A stretch of 64,000 bases of DNA. It comes from an uncultured Bacilli bacterium (GTDB taxonomy: Bacteria > Bacillota_I > Bacilli_A > RFN20 > CAG-631). The position numbers were made by a program, and so were the translations under genes. Positions within the stretch are counted from its first letter, which is position 1. The number at the start of each line of letters is the position of its first letter. The notes beneath the pieces are model-generated. The model worked only from the letters and a program-made list of their open reading frames with translations. It did no database searches and was not told the origin of the DNA. The stretch covers positions 69,689-133,688 of the forward strand of contig CAKPXF010000003.1 of assembly GCA_934201705.1 (NCBI GenBank). The letters are read 5' to 3'. Below are positions 24,648-34,084 of this stretch, piece after piece.

Positions 24648-26621
24648 CTATAATTCGCTTTTTAATTCTAAAATCATATCACGAAGCGAGGCGGCTTGCT
24701 CAAAATCAAGGTTTTTAGCAGCCTCCTTCATATCTTTAGTTAAAGAATTAATTAATTCCTCAAGTTGTTTTTTATTTAATTTTTTATCTGAAGATGAAAC
24801 CTTTTTTATCATATCTTCTTTATTAATTAATGTTTCTGGCTCTTTTATTTCTTTAATAATAGTATGAGGAGTAATGTTATGCTCTTTATTATAATTATCT
24901 TGAATACTACGACGTCTATTAGTTTCATCAATTGCTCTTTGCATTGATTCAGTAATATTATTTGCATACATTATTACTCTTCCATGCTCATTTCTTGCAG
25001 CTCTTCCAATTATTTGAATTAAGCTTCTTTCACTTCTTAAAAATCCTTCCTTATCAGCATCTAAAATACAAATTAAAGATACTTCAGGCAAATCAAGGCC
25101 TTCCCTTAATAAATTAATACCAATTAAAACATCATATTTACCTTTACGTAATTCATAAAGAATTTGTGTCCTTTCAAGTGTTTTTATTTCACTATGCATA
25201 TAGACAACTTTTAAACCAATATTTTTTAAATATGATGTTAAATCTTCTGCCATCCTTATAGTAAGAGTTGTTATTAATACTCTTTCATTATTAGATGTAG
25301 TAATTCTAATTTGTTCAATTATATCATCAATTTGATTCTTTGTTGGTTTTATTTCAACAAGTGGATCTAATAAGCCTGTCGGACGAATCACTTGCTCTAC
25401 AACTTCATTATTAGCTTGTGCAAGTTCATAATCACCAGGTGTAGCACTTACAAATATTGCTTGATGTATTTTACTTTCAAATTCATCAAATTTTAAAGGA
25501 CGATTATCTAAAGCACTTGGAAGACGAAAACCATATTCAACCAATGATTCTTTCCTACTTCTATCACCGTTATACATTCCTCTAATTTGTGGTAAAGATA
25601 CATGTGATTCATCAACAATTAATAGATAGTCATCATCAAAGTAATCAAAAATACAATAAGGTGTTTGCCCTTCCTTTCTATTATCAATATGCCTTGAGTA
25701 GTTTTCTATTCCTGAGCATATTCCAAATTCTTGTAGCGCCTCGATATCATGAAATGTTCTTTGAGTAATTCTTTCAGCCTCAAGTGGTTTATTATTAAAA
25801 TTAAAATATTTTACTCTTTCAAACAATTCTTCTTTTATTGTTTCACAAGCTTTGGCAATTTTATTACGTGAAGATATATGCTCATATGCAGGAAACAAAG
25901 AAAACATGTTAACACTTTTTTTTACTTTTTTAGTTAATGGATCTATAAATACTATTCTTTCTATTTCCTCGTCAAAAAATTCAATTCTAACAACTTCACT
26001 ATTGGCCATAAATGGAGCAATTTCTAATACATCACCTTTAAATGAAAATGTTCCTGGCTGCAAATCTATATCATTTCTAAGATATTGTGCTTCAATTAAT
26101 GCCTTTATTACATCTTTACGATTGTATTGCTCATGCACTCTAAAATCAAGCATTAAATTTTTAAATTCTTTAGGATTACCAAGAGAATAAATAGCTGCAA
26201 CTGAAGCCACAACTATCGTATCTTTTCTACTTAATATTGAAGAAACTGCAGAGACACGCATCATTTCAATATCCATATTTGATTGGGCAGTTTTATCAAT
26301 ATATGTATCAGTTGCGGCAATGTATGCCTCAGGCTGATAAAAATCAAAATTTGATATAAAATATTCTACTCTATTATGAGGAAATAGTTCCTTAAATTCA
26401 GCATATAATTGTCCTGCTAAAGTTTTATTATGTACTAAAATAATTGTTGGTTTATTGACACTTGCAATAACATTACCAATTGTAAATGTTTTACCTGTTC
26501 CAGTAGCACCTAATAAAACCTGAACCTTTTTGTTTTCTTTTATTCCTTCTACTAATTTTTTAATTGCTTCTGGTTGATCGCCAGTTGGCTTAAATTTACT
26601 TACAAGCTCAAATTTTTCCAT
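24648..26621 (-). CDS. uvrB: UvrABC excinuclease subunit B
   Basis: DNA-damage verification helicase of nucleotide excision repair. Walker A is GATGTGKTFT at residue 39. The beta-hairpin region is YFISNFDFYQPEAYIAATDT. Helicase motifs are VDESHVSLPQI, LDLPEV and QIIGRAARN. A C-terminal UVR motif (EAAKNLDFEQAASLRD) binds UvrC. 657 residues, normal. The Shine-Dalgarno GGAGAG is formed by the last codons of the protease gene upstream, with a one-base gap, so it belongs to the lgt-to-uvrB operon. Confidence 0.98.
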   Translation of the reverse strand: MEKFELVSKFKPTGDQPEAIKKLVEGIKENKKVQVLLGATGTGKTFTIGNVIASVNKPTIILVHNKTLAGQLYAEFKELFPHNRVEYFISNFDFYQPEAYIAATDTYIDKTAQSNMDIEMMRVSAVSSILSRKDTIVVASVAAIYSLGNPKEFKNLMLDFRVHEQYNRKDVIKALIEAQYLRNDIDLQPGTFSFKGDVLEIAPFMANSEVVRIEFFDEEIERIVFIDPLTKKVKKSVNMFSLFPAYEHISSRNKIAKACETIKEELFERVKYFNFNNKPLEAERITQRTFHDIEALQEFGICSGIENYSRHIDNRKEGQTPYCIFDYFDDDYLLIVDESHVSLPQIRGMYNGDRSRKESLVEYGFRLPSALDNRPLKFDEFESKIHQAIFVSATPGDYELAQANNEVVEQVIRPTGLLDPLVEIKPTKNQIDDIIEQIRITTSNNERVLITTLTIRMAEDLTSYLKNIGLKVVYMHSEIKTLERTQILYELRKGKYDVLIGINLLREGLDLPEVSLICILDADKEGFLRSERSLIQIIGRAARNEHGRVIMYANNITESMQRAIDETNRRRSIQDNYNKEHNITPHTIIKEIKEPETLINKEDMIKKVSSSDKKLNKKQLEELINSLTKDMKEAAKNLDFEQAASLRDMILELKSEL

Positions 26622-26622
26622 T

Positions 26623-28176
26623 TTACTCTCCTAATTTTTTTTGAATGATTTTTAAATGATCATTATCAAAACTAACTTTCTTATTATAAAAATCATTAAC
26701 CAAATATAAAAATGTATTTTCATTCATTATTCCTGTTTGCTCTATTTCATATGATTTTTGAAAATTCTTTATAGCATCTACACAAGAATTATCAAAATAC
26801 ATATCATTGCGATATTCTTTATCATACATTTTGTTAAAAAGGTTCATTAAATATGCATTTAAAACGGAAACTTCATCATATTTATAAGCATTAAAGTTGT
26901 TATTTTTAATATAAATATATTTTTTAGCACTATATGTTTCCATTAAGGAAAGTATTTCATCTTTTATAACAGTACAATTTAAACTTGGAACAAAACCTAA
27001 TTGATAATCATTTTCATAATAAGAAGATGTCATACCAATCCAACTATTATCAGGCCTTAGCCATTTTGCACAAGTATACTTTAAATTATAAGTATTATTT
27101 AAAACACTAATATTTCTTTGAGCAATACCCTTTCCATAAGATTTACTTCCAACTAAATATAAATTATAAGAGGCATTTCCATTATTATTTTTAGCATAAT
27201 AAGATAAGGCAGATATCATAACTTCTGATGCTGAAGCAGTTTTTTCATTTTGTAAAATAAAAATATTATTATAATTGTATTTTAAAGGATTAGCTGTGTA
27301 GTACTTACTGCTTGTATTTCCTTTAAATTCTAATGTTGTGATTAATGTATCCTTTGGTAAGAACAAATTACAAATATTAATTGATGAAGATAAATCTCCA
27401 CCACCATTGTTTCTTAAATCTATAATTAAATTTTTAGAAGGATTTTCATTTAAAATTGCATCAAGCTGATTACATGTATTATCATAAGAATTTGCATCAA
27501 CAAAGCTAGTTAAAGAAACCATTGTTGTATCGCTTATGTTACAATCAACTAATGAAGCATAAGTATTTCCTTTTCTTTCATTTAAAGTAAGCTCATAATC
27601 ATATGTTTCAAACTTATTCGTATTATTTAATCTTGCCACACTAACATATAAACTTTCATTCTTTTTTCCAATTGCATTATCAAAAAGATTAGAAAAATTA
27701 ATATTATCATCTAATACTGAATAATACTTTATACTATCATTTTCTTTTTTACCAACCTTTAAGACAATATCACCAATTTGTAATTTGTTATAGGCTGTTC
27801 CATCCTTTTCAATATTACTAATGACTGGATAATTAAAAAAGTTTGAAAATGTTACTCCTATTTTTCCTTTTTCAGTTACTATAGTTTGTCCTTCTTCTTT
27901 TTTAGTTAAATATGTATAAGGATCTAAAAATGTTTTATCATTAGTCGATAGAGCTCCAACAAATTGGTCTATTAATACATCTTCATTACAATCCTTACCA
28001 TAATAAATATCGCTATACCAGTTACTTTTTAAAATATTAATTAAACGATCAAACTCGGTGTTATTTTTATTTATATCTAAAGATGATGCAATCTTGACTC
28101 CACTAACTATTCCGAGTGTTAAAGAGATTGTAGTAAGTAAAGCAGCAATTATAATCATTTTAACTTTTTTATTCAT
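26623..28176 (-). CDS. S41 C-terminal processing peptidase with peptidoglycan-binding domain
   Basis: Exported serine protease of the CtpA/CtpB type. An N-terminal signal anchor (MNKKVKMIIIAALLTTISLT) is followed by a PDZ-like region around 90-170 (IGVTFSNFFNYPVISNIEKD) and the catalytic domain with LIIDLRNNGGGD, nucleophile Ser in NEKTASASEVM and the Lys of SYGKGIAQ. A C-terminal peptidoglycan-binding domain (CVDAIKNFQKSYEIEQTGIM) follows. The ATG at 28176 is preceded by AGGTGA; a GTG at 28185 lies within that site and is less likely. The start overlaps the whiA end. About 517 residues. Confidence 0.93.
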   Translation of the reverse strand: MNKKVKMIIIAALLTTISLTLGIVSGVKIASSLDINKNNTEFDRLINILKSNWYSDIYYGKDCNEDVLIDQFVGALSTNDKTFLDPYTYLTKKEEGQTIVTEKGKIGVTFSNFFNYPVISNIEKDGTAYNKLQIGDIVLKVGKKENDSIKYYSVLDDNINFSNLFDNAIGKKNESLYVSVARLNNTNKFETYDYELTLNERKGNTYASLVDCNISDTTMVSLTSFVDANSYDNTCNQLDAILNENPSKNLIIDLRNNGGGDLSSSINICNLFLPKDTLITTLEFKGNTSSKYYTANPLKYNYNNIFILQNEKTASASEVMISALSYYAKNNNGNASYNLYLVGSKSYGKGIAQRNISVLNNTYNLKYTCAKWLRPDNSWIGMTSSYYENDYQLGFVPSLNCTVIKDEILSLMETYSAKKYIYIKNNNFNAYKYDEVSVLNAYLMNLFNKMYDKEYRNDMYFDNSCVDAIKNFQKSYEIEQTGIMNENTFLYLVNDFYNKKVSFDNDHLKIIQKKLGE

Positions 28177-28181
28177 ATGAA

Positions 28182-29108
28182 TCACCTACTTTTTAATTGT
28201 TCATAGCTATTAGCAATTACTTTAATTTTATTAAATAAATGGTTAATTCCACTTTTTGTAATATTCTTATTTGTTAATTCATTAAATTTATTAGCTAATT
28301 CTTTTAAAGAATCTTCAGGATTATCAAGTCTTAAATTAGCAAGGATTTCTAAATCTTTTTCTAAAAAAGATAAGGAAGAATACTTTTTAATGATTTCAAT
28401 ATTTTTTATTTGCTCATTTGCAGCAACATTTACTCTTACAGAATTAGCAATATCGCAATTGTTTATTCTATTTCCACTATTTACATAATCTCTTTCCATT
28501 CGATAATCTTCAAATTCAAAATAGCAATTAGTAGCTTTTATTCCAGCTAAAAAATCAGCAATTTCTTGTGATTTTTTCAAATATACAACTATTTGATTTC
28601 TTCTATTAATCATCTTTGGCGACAAATTTATTTTTTCAAGCAAACGTAAAACTTCTTTTGCGAACGTTTCATCAACAAAAGCCATTTCTAAATGGTAATT
28701 AGGCTTTTTAGGATCATTTACAGATCCACTTCCCATAAAGCAACCACCTAAAAATGATTTAATTCTTCTATCGCTCCTACTAATATTTTTTAAATTTTCT
28801 AAATATAAAAGGTCTAAATCCTTTAATATAAAATCAACTTTTTCAGTAATACTTAAGCAATAAAAATTGCTTTTTTTTAGTTTCATACTTTTATATATTG
28901 AAGTTAAAGGCTTAATGTCGTATAGCTGGTGTATTTTTCTAAAAACCTTTTGGGCTATTTTTGCATTTTCTGTTTTAAAGTTAATAGTCATTCTTTTGTT
29001 GGAAATTAAAATGTTTCCGGCCGTTTTAAAAAGAGCCGTAAGCTCATCACGTTCATATTCAGCCTCATTCAATGCTAGTTCATCTTTAACCATTGATGCA
29101 AAAGACAT
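28182..29108 (-). CDS. whiA: WhiA family DNA-binding protein
   Basis: Conserved Gram-positive protein with an N-terminal LAGLIDADG homing-endonuclease-like fold that lacks nuclease function and a C-terminal helix-turn-helix (LKELANKFNELTNKNITKSG). The core motif SFLGGCFMGSGSVNDPKKPNYHLE is diagnostic (near 128-150). It influences cell division or differentiation in Bacillus and Streptomyces. The ATG at 29108 (MSFASMVKDE) follows GGAAGTGAG. About 308 residues. The stop TGA overlaps the first bases of the protease gene region, showing tight operon packing. Confidence 0.96.
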   Translation of the reverse strand: MSFASMVKDELALNEAEYERDELTALFKTAGNILISNKRMTINFKTENAKIAQKVFRKIHQLYDIKPLTSIYKSMKLKKSNFYCLSITEKVDFILKDLDLLYLENLKNISRSDRRIKSFLGGCFMGSGSVNDPKKPNYHLEMAFVDETFAKEVLRLLEKINLSPKMINRRNQIVVYLKKSQEIADFLAGIKATNCYFEFEDYRMERDYVNSGNRINNCDIANSVRVNVAANEQIKNIEIIKKYSSLSFLEKDLEILANLRLDNPEDSLKELANKFNELTNKNITKSGINHLFNKIKVIANSYEQLKSR

Positions 29109-29112
29109 AATC

Positions 29113-30015
29113 TCACTTCCTTTTATTTGCAATATATTGAGCTACAATTGCTCCATCAGCACAAGCGGTAATTACTTGCCTTAATTCCTTATTTATAACG
29201 TCACCAATACCAAAAATACCATTTATTTTACTTTCATAATTTGAATTAACACTCATATAGCCATTACTTGTAAAAATATCATATTTGCTTAAAAAAGTGT
29301 TTGATGGTAAAGATGATGTTAAAACAAATAACCCATTTGTTTTAATATTTATTGTTTCATCATTTTCTTTTAAAATATCAATGCTAGTTAAAGTATCATC
29401 ACCATATAATTTACTTATTTTCTTTATATTTATTACTGCTACTTTATTAGTATTAATTATTTCATCATATAGTTTAAATTTTTTAATATCTGTTAATGCT
29501 AACAAATTTATATAGCTAGCAAATTTTAATAGATACATTACTTCATTTAAAGAATGCTCATTATTAACTATGCATGCGATTTCTTTGCCTTGAAAAAATT
29601 TTCCATCACAAACTGCACAATAAGAAATTCCTTTTCCTATATATTTTTTTTCATTTAATACATTCAATCTAGCATAAGTTGTACCAGTTGCAACTACAAC
29701 ATTTTTACAATTGTATCTATTGGATAGAGTTTCAACAATTTTGATATCATCATTTACAATTATGTTAATTACTTCATCAAAAGCAAATTCAACATTTAAG
29801 TCAGTAACTTGCTTATACATTTTATACGCTAATGAAGCACCATCTTCTTCATCATATCCTGGGTAATTATGAATTTTATTAATATTAATTAATTGCCCAC
29901 CAGGAGTTTCTTTTTCAATTATTAAGATATTTAAGTTAGCGCGCTTAGCATATAAAGCGCAAGAAAGCCCACTAGGGCCTGCACCAATTATTATTATATC
30001 ATATAGCTTTTCCAT
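29113..30015 (-). CDS. trxB: Thioredoxin reductase-like flavoprotein with degenerate NADPH site
   Basis: FAD-binding domain with IIIGAGPSGLSCALYAKRAN, PGGQL and the C-terminal FAD motif GIFGIGDV. The redox-active CAVCD disulfide lies near residue 135, as in TrxB. The central nucleotide domain lacks the NADPH signature: where TrxB has GGGDSAxEEA there is VNNEHSLNEV, and the HRRxxxRA Arg cluster is missing. This resembles the ferredoxin- or flavin-dependent TrxB relatives known in clostridia, so NADPH may not be the donor. 300 residues. It overlaps lgt by 17 bases and precedes whiA. Confidence 0.87.
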   Translation of the reverse strand: MEKLYDIIIIGAGPSGLSCALYAKRANLNILIIEKETPGGQLININKIHNYPGYDEEDGASLAYKMYKQVTDLNVEFAFDEVINIIVNDDIKIVETLSNRYNCKNVVVATGTTYARLNVLNEKKYIGKGISYCAVCDGKFFQGKEIACIVNNEHSLNEVMYLLKFASYINLLALTDIKKFKLYDEIINTNKVAVINIKKISKLYGDDTLTSIDILKENDETINIKTNGLFVLTSSLPSNTFLSKYDIFTSNGYMSVNSNYESKINGIFGIGDVINKELRQVITACADGAIVAQYIANKRK

Positions 30016-31072
30016 TCATTTCACCATTTTTTCTTGCTCTAATTTCAGCTTTTTTAGCCTCTATTTTCTTATTTAATTCTTCATCATGTAAAGCTTGCTT
30101 TTCTGCTTCTTGCTTTTTATAATAATTAACCATATATGCATCATCAATATCTTTAACATTTCTATAATAAATAAATGCTACGATAAAGCCAACTACTCCA
30201 ATTATTATATAAATAATTGACATAAACATTGATGCAGGTAGTTTAAGGAATCCTGGCATAATAAATTGATCATCTCTTAGTGGCTCTAAGCATAATCTTA
30301 CAGTACCATACCATATAAAATATAAAAATCCCACTTGATAAGGCTTTCTAAATTTTTTCCAAAATCTCCACGCTAATACACCAATTAAAATGAAACCAAT
30401 AATATTAATCATACTTTCAATATAAAATAAAGGAATATGAACACTTGATTTACCGATTTGTGAATTACTACCTATTCCTGTACAATAATCAATTACAAAA
30501 CTAGGAATCCACCAAGATAGCTTACTTCTATCAACTAATTTTCCATAAACCTCACCATTAAAGAAATTACCCCATCTTCCTAATATTTGACCAATAAAAA
30601 TTGATGAAACGCAAATGTCAAAATGTAATCCTAAAGGATATTTCTTTTTTATTTTTGAAAAATAAATAATTCCCCATAATACTCCAAATAATACTCCACC
30701 TTGTACGGCAAGCCCTGATAATTCAAATCTTCCATTACTAAAGCCTATAATTGCTAAAAAAGAATCAATAAAGTTCCCTTTATTAAATTCACTAAAATTT
30801 GCGATTACATACCAAAGCCTTGTACCAACTAAAGCAATGGGAATTACTGAAAAGAAAAAATTATCATAATAATCTTCAGGTAATCCCTTATATTTTAATT
30901 CTTTTCTGCATCTTAATAAGCATAAAACCATTCCTAAAAGTATACAAATAGCATACCATCTAATTAAATCTTTTCCATTAAATCTTAAAAATACACCTAT
31001 ATCATCGTTATGGTCAAAAAGCCATGGCCAAATTGCTGTTTTTGCTATATACATTATATTAATAATAAACAT
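29999..31072 (-). CDS. lgt: Prolipoprotein diacylglyceryl transferase
   Basis: Integral membrane enzyme that attaches diacylglycerol to the Cys of lipoprotein precursors. About seven membrane segments span residues 35-285. The signature is GQILGRWGNFFNGEVYG near 175, with the catalytic Arg and Asn. The RWYAICILLGM segment, where the first conserved Tyr/His region lies, is also clear. A charged Lys/Glu-rich C-terminal tail of about 50 residues is extra. 357 residues. GGAAGTGAG precedes the ATG. It starts the lgt-trxB-whiA-ctp-uvrB unit and serves the lipoproteins encoded in this window. Confidence 0.96.
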   Translation of the reverse strand: MFIINIMYIAKTAIWPWLFDHNDDIGVFLRFNGKDLIRWYAICILLGMVLCLLRCRKELKYKGLPEDYYDNFFFSVIPIALVGTRLWYVIANFSEFNKGNFIDSFLAIIGFSNGRFELSGLAVQGGVLFGVLWGIIYFSKIKKKYPLGLHFDICVSSIFIGQILGRWGNFFNGEVYGKLVDRSKLSWWIPSFVIDYCTGIGSNSQIGKSSVHIPLFYIESMINIIGFILIGVLAWRFWKKFRKPYQVGFLYFIWYGTVRLCLEPLRDDQFIMPGFLKLPASMFMSIIYIIIGVVGFIVAFIYYRNVKDIDDAYMVNYYKKQEAEKQALHDEELNKKIEAKKAEIRARKNGEMNGKAI

Positions 31073-31129
31073 AAAAACTCACTTCCATTTCTTTTATTAT
31101 TTTACCATATATTAACATAGTTTAAAACG

Positions 31130-31160
31130 AAAAAAAATAAAATGCACTTATTTTGTGCAT
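31130..31160 (-). terminator. Terminator after uvrA
   Basis: Stem ATGCAC/GTGCAT (31142-31147 and 31155-31160), followed on the minus strand by TTTATTTTTTTT. It starts just after the uvrA stop. Confidence 0.82.
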
Positions 31161-31161
31161 C

Positions 31162-33990
31162 TTATTTATTTAATACTTTCTTTAAAAACATTCCAGTATA
31201 ACTGTTTTTTACCTTGCTTACCTCTTCTGGTGTTCCTTTAGCAATAACTTTTCCACCTTTATCTCCGCCATCAGGTCCTAAGTCAATTACGTAATCAGCA
31301 ACTTTAATCATATCAAGATTATGTTCAATCATAACAACACTATCACCATTATCAACAATTCTATTAATAACATCAATTAATCTTTTTACATCATCAGTAT
31401 GTAAACCTGTTGTTGGTTCATCAAGAATAAATAATGTTTTTCCTGTTGCTTTTTTTTGAAGTTCATTAGCAAGCTTTACACGTTGAGCTTCACCACCTGA
31501 TAACGTTAATGCATTTTGTCCAACCTTAACATAGCCAAGCCCTACATCTAATAATACTTTTAATTTGCTGGCAATTTTACTATGATTTTTAAAGAAATCA
31601 TAGGCTTCTTCAATTGTCATTTCAAGTACATCATAAATATTTTTACCTTTATATTTTACCTTTAATGTATCTTCATTATATCTTTTTCCATTACATAATT
31701 CACATGGAACATAAACATCTGGTAAAAAATGCATTGGTACCCTAATTACACCATCACCTTCACATTTTTCGCATCTTCCGCCACGAACATTAAATGAAAA
31801 TCTACCTTTTGTGTAGCCTTTTTCTTTAGCTTCGACTGTTTGTGCAAAAATATCTCTAATTAAATCAAATACTCCAGTATATGTTGCTGGATTACTACGT
31901 GGTGATCTACCGATTGGATCTTGAGTAACATTTACAATTTTATCAATATTTTCTATTCCATCAATTCTATCACATTTACCATATTGCATTCTTTGCTTTT
32001 TATAAAGTTCTTTATAAATCTTTTGATATAATGTATCGTTAATTAATGTCGATTTGCCACTTCCAGAAACTCCTGTAATTACAGTAAACACTCCAAGAGG
32101 AATATTAACAGTGATATGCTTTAAATTGTTCTCACTCGCATTAACTATTGTTAAAAACTTTCCATTTCCATGGCGACGAGCATTTGGAACATTAATAACC
32201 TTCCTTTTTGAAAGATAATCTCCAGTTATTGAATTCAAATTATTCATTACTTCCTGTGGAGTCCCGCATGCTACAACTTCTCCACCATGTACCCCCGCAC
32301 GTGGCCCAATATCAACTAAATAATCAGCAGCTAACATTGTGTCCTCATCATGTTCAACTACAATTAAAGTGTTTCCTAAATCACGCATATTCTTCATTGT
32401 TTGAATTAACTTCTCATTATCTTTTTGATGAAGGCCAATTGAAGGCTCATCTAAAACATATAAAACGCCAGTTAATTTACTACCAATTTGTGTTGCAAGA
32501 CGAATACGTTGTGCTTCTCCACCTGATAAGGTTGATGCCATTCTATCAAGTGTTAAATAATCAAGGCCAACATTAATTAAAAATGCTAATCGATTCTTTA
32601 TTTCTTCAATTAATAACTTAGCGATTTCTTTTTGCTGGTATGTTATATTCATATTAATTAAAAAATCATAAATATCACTAATTGATTTAGCTGTTAAATC
32701 TGCAATATTTAAGCCATCAATTCTTACAGCTAATGGCTTTTCATTTAATCTTTTACCATTACATTTAGTACACTTTGTCTCCATCATAAATGAAAAATAC
32801 CAATCTCTAAGCATTGATGATTGTGTTTCCATATATAATCTTTCAATGTGCGATTTAGGACCTTCAATAAAGCCATTTCGATGCATTTGATTACCACTTC
32901 TTGATGTTAAGGTGTATTTTAAGGGGATATCCGAGCCTACTAAGGCTATTTGCTTTTCAAATTTTGTTAAATCCTTAAATGGCTTATCCATATCTATATT
33001 ATAATATTTACACAAATAAACAAATTCTTGCCATTCAAGATTTTCACTACCAAGGATATTTTTATAATATGTAATTGCACCTTCATTTAATGATAAAGTA
33101 TCATCCTCAACTAGTATATCAGGGTTAACTTCCATTTTTATTCCAAGTCCTTTGCATTCACTACATGCTCCTTGAGGAGCATTAAATGAAAACAAACGAG
33201 GCTCTAATTTTCCGATACTAAAGCCACAAATTTTACAAGCATAATTAGTTGAGTAAACATATTCTTTATCATTTACTAATACATGAATTATACCTTCGCC
33301 ATATTTTGAAGCAAGCTCTAATGCTTCAACAAGTCTATCATTGTTTTCTTCCTTTAAAGCTATTCTATCAACAACTAAATAAACAGTATGCTTAATATTA
33401 GTTGATAAACCATTTTCAATATAATCTTCAATTAAAGCAAGTTCTCCATCAATTTTAACTCTTATAAAACCGCTTTTTAATAATTTAGCAAATAAATCCT
33501 TTTGGCTTCCCTTTTTATTATCAACTATTAGTGCCATAATTGTTAATCTTGAATTTTCTTCATATTCAAATATTTTATTTTTTATTTCACTAATTGTTAA
33601 ACCGACAATCGGAATGTTATGTGTTGGACAAAAAGGGGTACCTATACGAGCATAGAGTAATCTTAAATAATCATATATTTCTGTTACTGTACCTACTGTT
33701 GAACGTGGATTATGGCTAGTTGTTTTTTGATCTATTGAAATAGCCGGAGATAATCCTTCAATTGAATCAACATCTGGTTTTTTTACTCCACCTAAAAATT
33801 GTCTAGCATAAGGAGATAAAGATTCTACATATCGTCTTTGTCCTTCTGCATATATTGTATCAAATGCCAATGAAGTCTTTCCACTTCCAGATAAACCTGT
33901 CATAACAATAAGCTTATTTCTAGGTAATTCTAGATTAATATTTTTTAAATTGTTCTCCCTAGCACCTTTAATTATTATTTTATCATTCAT
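31162..33990 (-). CDS. uvrA: UvrABC excinuclease subunit A
   Basis: Damage-sensing ABC-type ATPase. Two ATPase halves are present: Walker A motifs GLSGSGKTS at residue 32 and GVSGSGKST near 640, and ABC signatures LSGGEAQRIRLA and LSGGEAQRVKLA. Zinc modules are visible as CKICGFSIGKLEPRLFSFN and CEKCEGDGVIRVPMHFLPD. 942 residues, normal. TTTAGGAAGTG precedes the ATG. It is transcribed separately from uvrB, from a promoter just downstream of the tuf terminator. Confidence 0.98.
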   Translation of the reverse strand: MNDKIIIKGARENNLKNINLELPRNKLIVMTGLSGSGKTSLAFDTIYAEGQRRYVESLSPYARQFLGGVKKPDVDSIEGLSPAISIDQKTTSHNPRSTVGTVTEIYDYLRLLYARIGTPFCPTHNIPIVGLTISEIKNKIFEYEENSRLTIMALIVDNKKGSQKDLFAKLLKSGFIRVKIDGELALIEDYIENGLSTNIKHTVYLVVDRIALKEENNDRLVEALELASKYGEGIIHVLVNDKEYVYSTNYACKICGFSIGKLEPRLFSFNAPQGACSECKGLGIKMEVNPDILVEDDTLSLNEGAITYYKNILGSENLEWQEFVYLCKYYNIDMDKPFKDLTKFEKQIALVGSDIPLKYTLTSRSGNQMHRNGFIEGPKSHIERLYMETQSSMLRDWYFSFMMETKCTKCNGKRLNEKPLAVRIDGLNIADLTAKSISDIYDFLINMNITYQQKEIAKLLIEEIKNRLAFLINVGLDYLTLDRMASTLSGGEAQRIRLATQIGSKLTGVLYVLDEPSIGLHQKDNEKLIQTMKNMRDLGNTLIVVEHDEDTMLAADYLVDIGPRAGVHGGEVVACGTPQEVMNNLNSITGDYLSKRKVINVPNARRHGNGKFLTIVNASENNLKHITVNIPLGVFTVITGVSGSGKSTLINDTLYQKIYKELYKKQRMQYGKCDRIDGIENIDKIVNVTQDPIGRSPRSNPATYTGVFDLIRDIFAQTVEAKEKGYTKGRFSFNVRGGRCEKCEGDGVIRVPMHFLPDVYVPCELCNGKRYNEDTLKVKYKGKNIYDVLEMTIEEAYDFFKNHSKIASKLKVLLDVGLGYVKVGQNALTLSGGEAQRVKLANELQKKATGKTLFILDEPTTGLHTDDVKRLIDVINRIVDNGDSVVMIEHNLDMIKVADYVIDLGPDGGDKGGKVIAKGTPEEVSKVKNSYTGMFLKKVLNK

Positions 33991-34019
33991 ATTATTTCAC
34001 TTCCTAAACATCACTACTT

Positions 34020-34028
34020 ATTATACCA
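34020..34028 (-). promoter_or_regulatory. Candidate extended -10 promoter of uvrA
   Basis: TGGTATAAT on the minus strand, a TGn-extended -10, about 30 bases before the uvrA start. No good -35 is seen; it would fall inside the tuf terminator stem. Confidence 0.45.
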
Positions 34029-34029
34029 A

Positions 34030-34068
34030 GAAAACAAAAAACTTACCATATTTCTATAGTAAGTTTTT
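34030..34068 (-). terminator. Terminator after tuf
   Basis: Stem AAAACTTACTATA with TATGGTAAGTTTT on the minus strand, loop GAAA, then TTGTTTT. Confidence 0.88.
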
Positions 34069-34084
34069 ATAACTGTTAGATTAA

